From contig CADBQK010000277.1 in the NCBI GenBank assembly GCA_902796775.1, positions 1 through 9,267 of the forward strand: 9,267 nt of DNA. Reading direction: 5' to 3'. The notes beneath the pieces were generated by a model, which saw nothing but the letters and a program-made list of their open reading frames with translations, ran no database searches and was not told the origin of the DNA. Shown in pieces: positions 1 to 8,290 of the stretch (within the stretch, counting starts at the first letter, position 1; each line of letters starts with the position of its first letter). The position numbers and the translations under genes were made by a program. The stretch is from an uncultured Lachnospiraceae bacterium (GTDB taxonomy: Bacteria; Bacillota_A; Clostridia; Lachnospirales; Lachnospiraceae).

Positions 1-1718
1 TCATCCAAATACTTCCTGTCATGGAACAGTTCGGTAAGATCACTTAAAACCGTACGGTTAACATATTCACGTCTGAGATTCAGATTTGCACCAATGTTAT
101 CGATGATTTCCTTCTTATTCGCTTTGTAGTTGTGGAGAGACAAACAGAAATCATCCAGATGTACTTCTGTTAATCTCTTCAGAACTACTTGGAGAGCAGC
201 TGCCTTCTCAGATACGAAAAGCACCTTCTTGCCATCCGCCAAGGCTTCCGCAATAATGTTCGTGATAGTCTGGCTTTTCCCCGTTCCCGGTGGTCCCTGC
301 ATCACAAAACTGACTCCAAGCTTAGATAGGAGGATTGCCTCTTCCTGACTGGAATCAGAATCTACGACCTCATGCCACTCCGAAGGTTGAGACTCATCAA
401 AATTGAAATTAATCGCCTTTGCCGGTAGATCCCCAATCGCATAGCGGTTCCCGGCGATAGCTTGTAACACAGGGCTCTTTTCAATGAGTTCTCTGTGATT
501 ATTGAGATCATGATACATGCTGATTTTCAGGAATGACAACAAGCCAAGGCTAACCTCGCGAACAAGTTTCCAGCCTTTCTTATCCACAAGCTCCTCAACA
601 GTGGACATATACTCCTCAAACGAGTTCTTGTTCTTCAGCTCAAATGTTGGTAAATCAATTCCATAATCCTGATTGAAAAGATAATCCAGGGTAGGATTTA
701 CTTCGATTTCATCATCATACTTGCTCAGAGTAAATGGAGCATTCAGAGACTTTAAACCAAGGGATACTGGCATCATTAGGAGCGGCGATTTAAGCCACTG
801 TGCATTCGCACGGTTACTCTCTCGCCAATAAATAAACCCAAAGCAAAGATATAAAATGTTGGTTCCCTGCTCCTCTTGCGCCAGCTTTGTCTTTGAACGC
901 ATATTCCTCAAAGTCTGATCTCGCTCTCCAATTGTACCAGCCGCTTTAATATCTCCTCGCTGCACCGGAAGTGAATAATTCAAAGTCTCCAGAAGAGCCA
1001 ACATAGAGTATGTTCTGAAGTCTGAATCCTTGCTAATCGGCCGCTGGAAAGTCAATGTCTTCTCAGAAATGGCAAGTTGATTAAACAGTACTGTCGGATC
1101 TGGTTCAAGAATGCGGAGAGTCGCTCTCTTGGTTTCCCTATAATTGATCATCTTATTACGTTTACCAGTATCCAGCAGTTCCTTTTTCCAACGATCAATC
1201 TTGCGATCCATCATAGTCATGTTAGGATCGTCTTGTTCAACTGAAGGGGTGGCATTTATCTCAGCAGGCTTTTCAGAAGCCTTATTCTCCTGAGCATTTT
1301 TTTCCGTAACCTGGGCTAGCACCTGAGACATAGGCTCTACATCGAGTGCTTTTGTATTATCAGCGTTATCCATGCTATCCCTATCCGATGATGACTCTGT
1401 TTGGTATTCTATGGTAATGACATCTGGTTCAATGCGGCTGGATCTCGCTGCAAAATCTTGCTTAACGGCAGCATTATATGAATCTGCATTTATAGTGTAT
1501 CTAGAAAATGCAGCCTTCCAGCGGCCTGCATTAACTGAATTGCAGGTATGATAAACTGACCCACACACAGGACATGTGTGAGCAGATAATAATTCCTCAT
1601 CATTGCTGTTTGTGTAGGCCTTTCTCAGAATCTGCCGGCTAATTCTTCCACAATCCGGACAGACAACAGTAACCGCTTTCGACCCTATTTCGCTTTTTAA
1701 AGCTATCATTTCTGCCAT
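1..1718 (-). CDS. DUF4011 domain SF1 helicase, N-terminal part (3' end beyond left edge)
   Basis: This open frame starts at ATG 1718-1716 and runs off the left edge after 572 codons without a stop. An N-terminal zinc ribbon is visible (C20-x2-C23 and C49-x2-C52), followed by a low-complexity acidic linker (about residues 100-165). A DUF4011-type domain starts near W177, with WKKELLDTGKRNKMINY and, further on, the expected conserved stretch from EEQGTNILYLCFGFIYW to LLMMPVSL. A RecA-like helicase domain then begins with Walker A GPPGTGKS (residues 475-482, K481) and a motif Ia-like VLFVSEKAAALQVV. Family members are SF1 (AAA_11/AAA_12) helicases of well over 1000 residues, many with a C-terminal Vsr/DUF559-type nuclease. 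Walker B, the remaining motor motifs and any nuclease would lie outside the window. The gene follows the methyltransferase after 96 bp with no obvious terminator, so co-transcription is plausible. A DUF4011-helicase-Vsr protein is, from memory, a known stand-alone antiphage gene, so it could also act alone. Family call is confident; role is inferred. Confidence 0.85.
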   Translation of the reverse strand, partial: MAEMIALKSEIGSKAVTVVCPDCGRISRQILRKAYTNSNDEELLSAHTCPVCGSVYHTCNSVNAGRWKAAFSRYTINADSYNAAVKQDFAARSSRIEPDVITIEYQTESSSDRDSMDNADNTKALDVEPMSQVLAQVTEKNAQENKASEKPAEINATPSVEQDDPNMTMMDRKIDRWKKELLDTGKRNKMINYRETKRATLRILEPDPTVLFNQLAISEKTLTFQRPISKDSDFRTYSMLALLETLNYSLPVQRGDIKAAGTIGERDQTLRNMRSKTKLAQEEQGTNILYLCFGFIYWRESNRANAQWLKSPLLMMPVSLGLKSLNAPFTLSKYDDEIEVNPTLDYLFNQDYGIDLPTFELKNKNSFEEYMSTVEELVDKKGWKLVREVSLGLLSFLKISMYHDLNNHRELIEKSPVLQAIAGNRYAIGDLPAKAINFNFDESQPSEWHEVVDSDSSQEEAILLSKLGVSFVMQGPPGTGKSQTITNIIAEALADGKKVLFVSEKAAALQVVLKRLTEVHLDDFCLSLHNYKANKKEIIDNIGANLNLRREYVNRTVLSDLTELFHDRKYLD

Positions 1719-1814
1719 CTGTCTTTTCTCCAATTTAGATTAATTAACTGATTCTTGTTGTTCATTGTTTATTCAAAATAACGCATGCTTTCTCATATTC
1801 TAGCTAAAAACGAT
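1719..1814 (-). other. Short AT-rich intergenic gap between methyltransferase and DUF4011 helicase genes
   Basis: These 96 bp hold the ribosome binding site of the next gene but no convincing hairpin plus T-tract and no well-spaced -35/-10 pair. A TTGAAT on the minus strand has no acceptable -10 box 16-18 bp downstream. The simplest reading is read-through from the methyltransferase gene, but a weak internal promoter cannot be excluded by eye. The gap is longer than the 18-bp junction upstream, so coupling here is looser. Confidence 0.5.
1728..1733 (-). promoter_or_regulatory. Shine-Dalgarno site of the DUF4011 helicase gene
   Basis: On the minus strand GGAGAA lies 5' of ATG 1718, with 9 nt between GGAG and the start codon. 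This favours the first ATG over the in-frame ATG three codons later (1709-1707), which would sit too far from it. Confidence 0.7.
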
Positions 1815-4800
1815 TTAATCCAAATCAATCAATTCATCTATCTGCCGCATGAGTTCAATAGTTCTTTCTAATCTATAAATAGTCGTCTTGAAAGTTGCTA
1901 TATCATCCGCATTTAAGACAACATTTTTCCTGTCCTTAAGCCATTTCTGCAGAGGTGAATTTCCGCCAATAGTCAGCTTATAAACATCATCTCTTACTGG
2001 TGCAAAAAACTGTGTTTTGTTGATGTATAGTCTTTCATTTTTTAACCCACATTTCTCGACAAGATTAGTTCCTTCGCCATCGTAAATATACTTTTCCGTT
2101 ATGTCATCAACCTCATTTATATGAAGCTCAACTAATTCCTGTCCTATATTTGATAGGTTCTTATAATAGTCACTAGATGTCGGATAAGGAATTCGCGGAA
2201 AATCTTTATTTAAGTACTCTTGATATTTTTTCCTATATTTAGGTGAATAAAGAATCGCGTAGATATAATACATGAGTGACTCTGGTGTAATATCGACATC
2301 AGCCATTTTTGCTCGGATTGATTCATATAAATCAACATTTATATTTGGTGTTCTGATATTCTCACCCAATCTCTCATTATATAAATACAACGGAAGAACC
2401 GTTCCCCCTCCTCTTCTAAAGATATTTTGATCACTAATTCGATTTACTATAAAAGCACAATCCCAGTTGTCAAGATTAGACGCTCCTCCCTGCCTGCAAA
2501 GCACCAATGCAATATTATCATGGCCTGTCATATGTTGAAGAACTTTCACATTTGGTCGAGCAACTATCGACGGATTGTAAAGAAGCGCTCTTATATCAAA
2601 TGGTCTGTAATGTTCAAACACTATATTCTTCTCTATATCATCATTACGCAATTCCATCCTGACATTTTCAGCATTCCACTTATCATTGTCTTTAGTCGGA
2701 ATTCCATATAACTCACAAGCCTCTTCTGTTGATATCCTATCATCGATAAAGGCATATATCTTACTTATCAAGTCTTCACGATGTAGGGCGACTGCCAAAG
2801 AATCTCTTTTAGTAAGCACGCCCAACGTTCCTAGTGGAAACAAGTCTCTCACAGAAAAACCATTAAGGTACTCTTCTTCTGTAGCGTTTCTTTGATAGTT
2901 GAAAAGATAGTTGGGTTCAACGAGTTCTATTTCTCTCCATTTTATTCTGTCAAAAGCGGTCTGATTTAAAACACTATACTTCTGCTCTCTTGCTCCATAC
3001 ACATCAGCATGATAAACCTTGCATTGTTGTTTATCGTTTTTTCTCTTAATAAACATGTTGATACAGACACCTTGTTGGATATCAAATACATTCTCATCTT
3101 TTGATCCATCCGGTGCTTTTTCCTTCTTTTTACTATTACCATGAAGATCCAGGATATACACCTCATTAAAGTTCTGTAGCATGCTATATCGAACCCCTCT
3201 AAAAGTTGGGCTATCGATATAGCCATGTGGATTAATGAAACACACTATTCCTTCATCGTCATTCTCGATTACACTTTGCGCATATCTCAGAAATTTAACA
3301 TAATCATCGTTTACAAATTTTGAATTTGCTTCTTTCAGCTTAGTCTTGGTTCCAGGTTCTATTTTGTAGTCCTCCATTAGCCCAAGAATCCACTCGCCCT
3401 TATTTGCACTTTCTCCTGCGTATGGTGGGTTCCCGATCAAAACATTGATTCCTCTGTTTTTCTTAACTGCATTTGCCGCTATTGATTCACTAGCAAGAGG
3501 ATCGTCAAAAAGAGTCATCTGTGCGCTCGAGTTTCCAGCCTCCTCTAGTGTATTTGTCAAATACACTTGTAATCTCCCGTCAGAATCAAATTCGTAGCCA
3601 GTATCTTTAAGGACCATAGCCAACTTCATATGCGCAACAGCATAAGGAGCCATCATGAGCTCAAATCCATTCAAGCGAGGAAGAAGATGCTTGGGAACGT
3701 ATTCATTCCAGGCATTCTTAAGCTCTAAATCGCTCATTCCTTTATTCTTTTCCTTGAAGTTCTCATAGATTTGAAGGATAGTTTGCCTGAGAAATGTTCC
3801 TGTCCCGGTGGCCGGATCTAGAATCTGAACAGCTGGAACCTCAGCGGTGTCTTCTACTTGTGTGTGGTATCCATCAATTTTCTTCTTACTGCGTCTTGTG
3901 ATTCTTATTTTCTTTGTTTCAGTAGAAGCAAGCCCGTCTTCAAGCCCAAATTCCGTCTTTATAATAGAGTCTACGGCACGCACAATGAAATTCACCACTG
4001 GCTGCGGTGTATAGTAAACCCCACGCTGAACCTTCTGCGTTTTATCGTATGCTGTCAAAAACTCTTCATAGAAATGAATAACCGGGTCTTCGCGTCCACC
4101 ACCAGTCTGGCGATTGAAATCCTGAATAATATCATCAGTTTTTGTGTGCAGCAGCAAATCCACTACGTTCCCAATCTCAAGTTCATCAAAAGATAACTTG
4201 CTATTATTCTGGGAGCCAAGGCATTCTTTCATAAGGCTCTTAAGAAACGGGTTTGTATTAGGTATGCAGTCAACTGCTTCAGCAGCACTGAAATCCTCCT
4301 GCGTATCATCCATACAACGAGCAGAAAACAGTCCATAAACCACAGTCTGCGCGTACATATCGGCAAACTGAGTTTCAGTCATATCGTGGATTAAAGTGTT
4401 TTTAAACTTCTCATAGAGCAGATGAACATACCCATTAGGCGATTCAACCTCAAGAATGTCGAGAATACGATTTTTGATACCTTGAGCTTCTGCCGCCAAC
4501 TGAACCGTAAGAGTAGACGCATCACGAATATTCTGCTTATAACCAGTTGTAAAAGCTGAGGACCAATCTGACTGCCATCTTTCATGATCAACATAGTTCA
4601 TAGGCCACTTCAGGCTCTTCAAACGATCCTCAAAGACCTTTATCTGAGTAAAGTCCTCAAGCGCAGGAGCACATGAGATCATCTTAATCTGTGGAAGACC
4701 TGATTCCATGTCTTCAAAGTGTGCTATTCCTATTGTTCGATCATTAACACCGCCCCAGAAGCAGATAAACAGCAAATCTTGCTGATCCCAAACTGCATGA

Positions 4801-5105
4801 TCTGCGGAATTGCGTCGCTTTGGAATAAGTCCTGAAAGGATTTTTCTCAACGCAGTAACCTCAAATCTACGGCTATCAAATTCAACACAGAAAATACCCC
4901 ACTTCTGTCCGTCAACTAATGGCCGCAACTGTCTTAAGGACTTGATCTTTGCAAAAGCCTCCTCTTTGAGACCAATATCCTCAGCCTCAAAATCATATGA
5001 AATATCTTCAATATCATCAAAATCATCCAAATCGATATTCCATTTTAGAGTTTCAGCAAAATAGGCAATAAGCCCATTCATATCCTTTACATTACGAATA
5101 TCCAT
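1815..5105 (-). CDS. N6-adenine DNA methyltransferase with type ISP-like C-terminal specificity region
   Basis: This 1096-residue protein should transfer a methyl group from S-adenosylmethionine to adenine N6 in a specific DNA site. The class I N6-MTase core is clear: GVYYTP (362-367), motif I DPATGTG (430-436) and motif IV NPPY (559-562). The C-terminal third resembles the type ISP specificity (TRD) region: YRPFD (833-837), LPLYLY (904-909), and near the end SPKYRKKY followed by DFPRIP (968-973). Residues 1 to about 330 form a long N-terminal region with no recognised motif; no Walker A, DEAD box or convincing Mrr nuclease motif was found there. Single-chain type ISP enzymes such as LlaGI/LlaBIII are about 1600 residues and carry nuclease and helicase ahead of the MTase, so this looks like the MTase-TRD half alone, with the motor encoded by the adjacent upstream gene. 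The start ATG has a strong GGAGGGG site 10 nt upstream and is 18 bp from the helicase stop, so the two genes are almost certainly co-translated. Alternatives are a DISARM- or BREX-type adenine MTase. Confidence 0.9.
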   Translation of the reverse strand: MDIRNVKDMNGLIAYFAETLKWNIDLDDFDDIEDISYDFEAEDIGLKEEAFAKIKSLRQLRPLVDGQKWGIFCVEFDSRRFEVTALRKILSGLIPKRRNSADHAVWDQQDLLFICFWGGVNDRTIGIAHFEDMESGLPQIKMISCAPALEDFTQIKVFEDRLKSLKWPMNYVDHERWQSDWSSAFTTGYKQNIRDASTLTVQLAAEAQGIKNRILDILEVESPNGYVHLLYEKFKNTLIHDMTETQFADMYAQTVVYGLFSARCMDDTQEDFSAAEAVDCIPNTNPFLKSLMKECLGSQNNSKLSFDELEIGNVVDLLLHTKTDDIIQDFNRQTGGGREDPVIHFYEEFLTAYDKTQKVQRGVYYTPQPVVNFIVRAVDSIIKTEFGLEDGLASTETKKIRITRRSKKKIDGYHTQVEDTAEVPAVQILDPATGTGTFLRQTILQIYENFKEKNKGMSDLELKNAWNEYVPKHLLPRLNGFELMMAPYAVAHMKLAMVLKDTGYEFDSDGRLQVYLTNTLEEAGNSSAQMTLFDDPLASESIAANAVKKNRGINVLIGNPPYAGESANKGEWILGLMEDYKIEPGTKTKLKEANSKFVNDDYVKFLRYAQSVIENDDEGIVCFINPHGYIDSPTFRGVRYSMLQNFNEVYILDLHGNSKKKEKAPDGSKDENVFDIQQGVCINMFIKRKNDKQQCKVYHADVYGAREQKYSVLNQTAFDRIKWREIELVEPNYLFNYQRNATEEEYLNGFSVRDLFPLGTLGVLTKRDSLAVALHREDLISKIYAFIDDRISTEEACELYGIPTKDNDKWNAENVRMELRNDDIEKNIVFEHYRPFDIRALLYNPSIVARPNVKVLQHMTGHDNIALVLCRQGGASNLDNWDCAFIVNRISDQNIFRRGGGTVLPLYLYNERLGENIRTPNINVDLYESIRAKMADVDITPESLMYYIYAILYSPKYRKKYQEYLNKDFPRIPYPTSSDYYKNLSNIGQELVELHINEVDDITEKYIYDGEGTNLVEKCGLKNERLYINKTQFFAPVRDDVYKLTIGGNSPLQKWLKDRKNVVLNADDIATFKTTIYRLERTIELMRQIDELIDLD

Positions 5106-5115
5106 GCTTGCGTTT

Positions 5116-5122
5116 CCCCTCC
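5116..5122 (-). promoter_or_regulatory. Strong Shine-Dalgarno site of the methyltransferase gene
   Basis: GGAGGGG on the minus strand lies 10 nt upstream of ATG 5105 and directly after the TGA (5126-5124) of the upstream helicase gene. The arrangement fixes the methyltransferase start and points to translational coupling of the two genes. Confidence 0.85.
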
Positions 5123-5123
5123 A

Positions 5124-8100
5124 TCAGCAGAGCTGCATCCATGTCACCAAACGAGGCTTAACTCCTATCGGTGCCTGAACCGCTCTCATGTAAGACTTCT
5201 TAATATGCTTCTCTATTATCTTTCGAATTTCTGCAAACTCTTCTTCAGAGGTGTTTAGTTTCCTTGCCTCTTCTGGCTCACATTGAATTGCCTTCCATAT
5301 TTCATATGTGTTGTCATATACAGATCCCGTATTTGGATCTACCATGTACCAGCGATATTTTCCGTCTCCGTTAGTCCACGAGCCATCTATTCGCTTTGTA
5401 GGTAATTCATAACAGAAGAAATAGCCTAATCTGGTAGATGCCAACTTGCCGCTGTGCATTTTCTTAGGAAGTGATGCAACAGTATCACTATATTCCGGAT
5501 TGGCTGCCATCAGATCCTGATATGCTAAAGCCATCTCTTCCTCACTGGATGTAGCTCCCTCATACTGGGAGTTGAACTCCTTTAGAGCCTCATAATCATC
5601 TTCTGGAGTCAACAACTTCTTGCCTTCAATTCCAAATGTTTTTGATATTCTCAACGTTTTTCGAGATACCGTCTGATACAATGACAAAAGCTGTTCCAAC
5701 TCAGTTGGCGGCAGGAAGTTCCAATAAAAAGCCTTCTCCCTGTCTTCTCTGTACTCAGGATGATCCTGAAGCAATTTTTCTTCAACTTCCGCATTTCGCC
5801 TTCTATCAACACGACCGATTCTCTGCATTAATCGAACCGGATTCCAGTGTAACTCATAATTTATAAGGCAAGATGCGTCTTGTAGATTAAGACCTTCCGA
5901 CAAAACATCTGTGGCAATCAAAATGTTTATCTCATCTTCCAGATCAGCAGATGTCATGTCGTTATAATATGGCGCAAACCGCTGAACGAGTTCATGACGA
6001 TTTCCTTTGCTCTGACCATCGACTTCTGCCAAACCTTTAAATCCGCACTTTTGTAATTCTCTGTATATATACTTTGCAGTAGCCCTAAATTCAGAAAAGA
6101 TAATTACTTTCTTACCCGCTACATGGGAATCTTCTCTTAGAATACGAACCAATTCTCTGATCTTATCATCGTTTTCAGGCCTAAAGTCCATGATGTCTTT
6201 TATGAACTCTGACAGAACCTCCATATCCAAAACAGTATCATCCAGCATTGCACGGATATCAAAATCAGAAACATCGAGCTTGTCTTCCACGTCCCATACA
6301 TAATCAGGAAGGTCATCTTCAAGCTCCTCAACAGTAGTCATAATATTTGTCTCGATAAATCGATCGACAAACTCACTTATGTCTTCCTGCTTGGCCAGAA
6401 ATCTCTCCAGTTGTCTCCTATTGCCATACTCCTGATAATCAACAATAAATTTGCGGAGTCTAGCATATATTCGGATACAGGTTTCGGCAAAGGCTTCAAC
6501 AGAACTTTCGAACCGCTTAAGAAGCAGCTGACGAATTAGATTCACTACCTGCTGCTGGCGCCCTGAAACCATCTCATCTATTTTTGATTTATCACCGACA
6601 TAATAGGTATCTTCATATGGCGAATACACTGCCAACGCAAGAATTGGCATATTCTTTCCGGTCTTCTTATCTTTCCTGTAGAAAGAATCTACAAAGTGAT
6701 CAATTAAGCTTCCATAGGATTTACGAAGCGAATAGTTAGCAACCGTTGGTGCCTGACGAACGGAGAACAATACCTTAGCGCCTTCCTCGTTAGAAAGGCT
6801 CTTTTTCACATAGGCACGGCTTCTCTGCACGACCAGCTCATTTACCAGCATATCTCCTCTGAAAATATCTTCAGATACATCAACAGAGTCCGAAACGCTG
6901 GTTCCTGTCATCGTAGTGAGTTTTGCCTCCATCTTCTTAAAATGACCTTGAAGACTGTGGATTCCAAGTGGAGCTGCAGCAAAATAATCATCCTGTCTAT
7001 GGGTGAACAATTCAATAAGGTGCTGAAGATCAAGGAAGCTGTTATTGATTGGCGTAGCCGTCAGCATAAACATCTGCTTTGGTGCTCCTACTGCCATCAT
7101 ATCGAACAACTTACGATACCTATTTGATGATCTGTTCCTAAAGTGATGTGCCTCATCTATTATCACGATTTCAGCCTGTTCTGCTATCTGATTCATGAGA
7201 TTCTCATTCTTTTCCAGGAGCAGATCTGTATGATTTATTATTTTGAAAGGATAGAAACCCTCAAGGATCTCAGGAATATATTTCTTAATCGTTGTTTCCC
7301 ACACCGATACCCTCGCTGCAGCAGGAACCATCAGCACAACATTTTTGCGTTCCTTTTTTACGAAACGTTCAATAAGCATAAGGCCGACAAATGTCTTTCC
7401 CAATCCAACTCCATCACAAAGGAATGCTCCAGAGTAGCGATTAGCTATCTCTACAAGGCTGTTATATCCATCCTTTTGATATTGGGAAAGGCCTCTGTAG
7501 ACAACTGATTCATGGTTTTCCCACTCAGATACAGTTTCTTCCCTGCTCTTAAAGAGCTCATACATAGATCTTAGATAAACATCATACGGGCTGAACTCTC
7601 TGCAATGGTTTTCAATGACGGTCAAAACAGCTTCAGTAATATCAGTTGCTTCCTGCCATTTTTCTTCAAACCACTGTTGTAATTCTTCTACTTCATTATC
7701 TACCTGAATATTCAGCTCTATGTTTTTAGTAAGTCCAGCATGAGTAAAGTTGCTAGACCCTACGAGTCCGTAACCATTAGGTAGATTCATTGGAGAAATA
7801 AATTGATTGCGGTAATCATCACGAAAGTATGTAATATAAGCTTTGGCATGAAATTTACTACTGTCAAACACTTTGCATTCAATTTTGCCGCTCTTCATGG
7901 CATCAATAATGGCAGGAACGCCAATCAGAAACTCATTATGCTCCTGCTCCTCATCGACACTTTCTTTGAGTCTGGTCAGCATGGCTTCCACTACAGTGTC
8001 AATAACCTCTTTTGTTCTTTTTGTCATCTCACTGCCGAGGATAATCCTAATTTTGTCTAGCTTTTGCCAATTTTGATCTAAGTCAAGAAGTCCGCCAATT

Positions 8101-8219
8101 TCAAGATATCCGGTAGCAATGTCCATCTGTTTTGAAACCTTGCACCATTCATTAAGATAATGCTTTACTGTACTCTGTTCTGAAGAATTATCAACTACAT
8201 ACAGCCTTTTGTGTTCCAT
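5124..8219 (-). CDS. PLD-like nuclease domain fused to SWI2/SNF2-type helicase
   Basis: A 1031-residue protein (numbered from ATG 8219). The N-terminal ~200 residues hold a phospholipase D-like domain with H124-A-K126 and, 28 residues on, GSSNFT (G154-N157). The third residue of the HxKx4D signature is not D, as seen in some helicase-linked PLD domains, so nuclease activity is likely but unproven. An SF2 helicase follows: Walker A DGVGLGKT (K275), DEAH box (355-358), TAT (387-389), ATDVLSEGLNLQD (D771) and arginine-finger motif QRIGRVDR (799-806). About 380 residues, acidic in part, separate the two RecA lobes, as in SNF2-like and DISARM-type helicases. It probably translocates on duplex DNA and may cut it. 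A TTG codon four residues upstream (8231) is also possible; I prefer ATG 8219 because AAGG and GGGA lie upstream of it, while the TTG overlaps its only purine tract. It is first in the run, next to the promoter-like DNA at 8313-8341. Confidence 0.9.
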   Translation of the reverse strand: MEHKRLYVVDNSSEQSTVKHYLNEWCKVSKQMDIATGYLEIGGLLDLDQNWQKLDKIRIILGSEMTKRTKEVIDTVVEAMLTRLKESVDEEQEHNEFLIGVPAIIDAMKSGKIECKVFDSSKFHAKAYITYFRDDYRNQFISPMNLPNGYGLVGSSNFTHAGLTKNIELNIQVDNEVEELQQWFEEKWQEATDITEAVLTVIENHCREFSPYDVYLRSMYELFKSREETVSEWENHESVVYRGLSQYQKDGYNSLVEIANRYSGAFLCDGVGLGKTFVGLMLIERFVKKERKNVVLMVPAAARVSVWETTIKKYIPEILEGFYPFKIINHTDLLLEKNENLMNQIAEQAEIVIIDEAHHFRNRSSNRYRKLFDMMAVGAPKQMFMLTATPINNSFLDLQHLIELFTHRQDDYFAAAPLGIHSLQGHFKKMEAKLTTMTGTSVSDSVDVSEDIFRGDMLVNELVVQRSRAYVKKSLSNEEGAKVLFSVRQAPTVANYSLRKSYGSLIDHFVDSFYRKDKKTGKNMPILALAVYSPYEDTYYVGDKSKIDEMVSGRQQQVVNLIRQLLLKRFESSVEAFAETCIRIYARLRKFIVDYQEYGNRRQLERFLAKQEDISEFVDRFIETNIMTTVEELEDDLPDYVWDVEDKLDVSDFDIRAMLDDTVLDMEVLSEFIKDIMDFRPENDDKIRELVRILREDSHVAGKKVIIFSEFRATAKYIYRELQKCGFKGLAEVDGQSKGNRHELVQRFAPYYNDMTSADLEDEINILIATDVLSEGLNLQDASCLINYELHWNPVRLMQRIGRVDRRRNAEVEEKLLQDHPEYREDREKAFYWNFLPPTELEQLLSLYQTVSRKTLRISKTFGIEGKKLLTPEDDYEALKEFNSQYEGATSSEEEMALAYQDLMAANPEYSDTVASLPKKMHSGKLASTRLGYFFCYELPTKRIDGSWTNGDGKYRWYMVDPNTGSVYDNTYEIWKAIQCEPEEARKLNTSEEEFAEIRKIIEKHIKKSYMRAVQAPIGVKPRLVTWMQLC

Positions 8220-8253
8220 TATGATTCCCAACCTTATATTTAAATAATCTCCT

Positions 8254-8267
8254 AATAGAATTCTATT
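8254..8267. promoter_or_regulatory. Perfect 14-bp palindrome in the operon leader (possible operator)
   Basis: AATAGAATTCTATT is identical on both strands and lies 35-48 bp upstream of ATG 8219, between the predicted transcription start and the gene. Its length and symmetry suit a dimeric regulator, but the core is AT-rich and such palindromes occur by chance. With no loop it is a poor RNA hairpin, which favours a DNA-binding role if it has one. An AGGAG follows it immediately on the minus strand, too far (about 29 nt) from the ATG to serve as its ribosome binding site. Confidence 0.4.
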
Positions 8268-8290
8268 TTTCAGTATTAATTTGCTGCCAA

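Noticed and set aside
130..348. Plus-strand open frame opposite the DUF4011 helicase gene
   Set aside because: It lies antisense to the conserved Walker A region and its translation has no recognisable domain; the minus strand is clearly coding here.
1719..1814. Independent promoter or terminator between methyltransferase and DUF4011 genes
   Set aside because: No stem with T-tract and no hexamer pair with 16-18 bp spacing could be found by eye.
7143..7508. Plus-strand frame of 121 codons, the longest on that strand
   Set aside because: It is the shadow of the helicase motifs I-II region, with no domain, no ribosome binding site and composition typical of an antisense frame.
1..8219. Classical type I restriction system (HsdR, HsdM, HsdS)
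   Set aside because: No separate HsdS is present, the methyltransferase carries its own ISP-like C-terminal region, and the helicase has a PLD rather than an HsdR N-terminal nuclease.
1815..8219. Firm assignment to class 1 DISARM
   Set aside because: SNF2 helicase and adenine MTase fit DrmD and DrmMI, but PLD is fused rather than a separate DrmC and neither DrmA nor DrmB is in the window. It stays possible only if those genes lie beyond the left edge.
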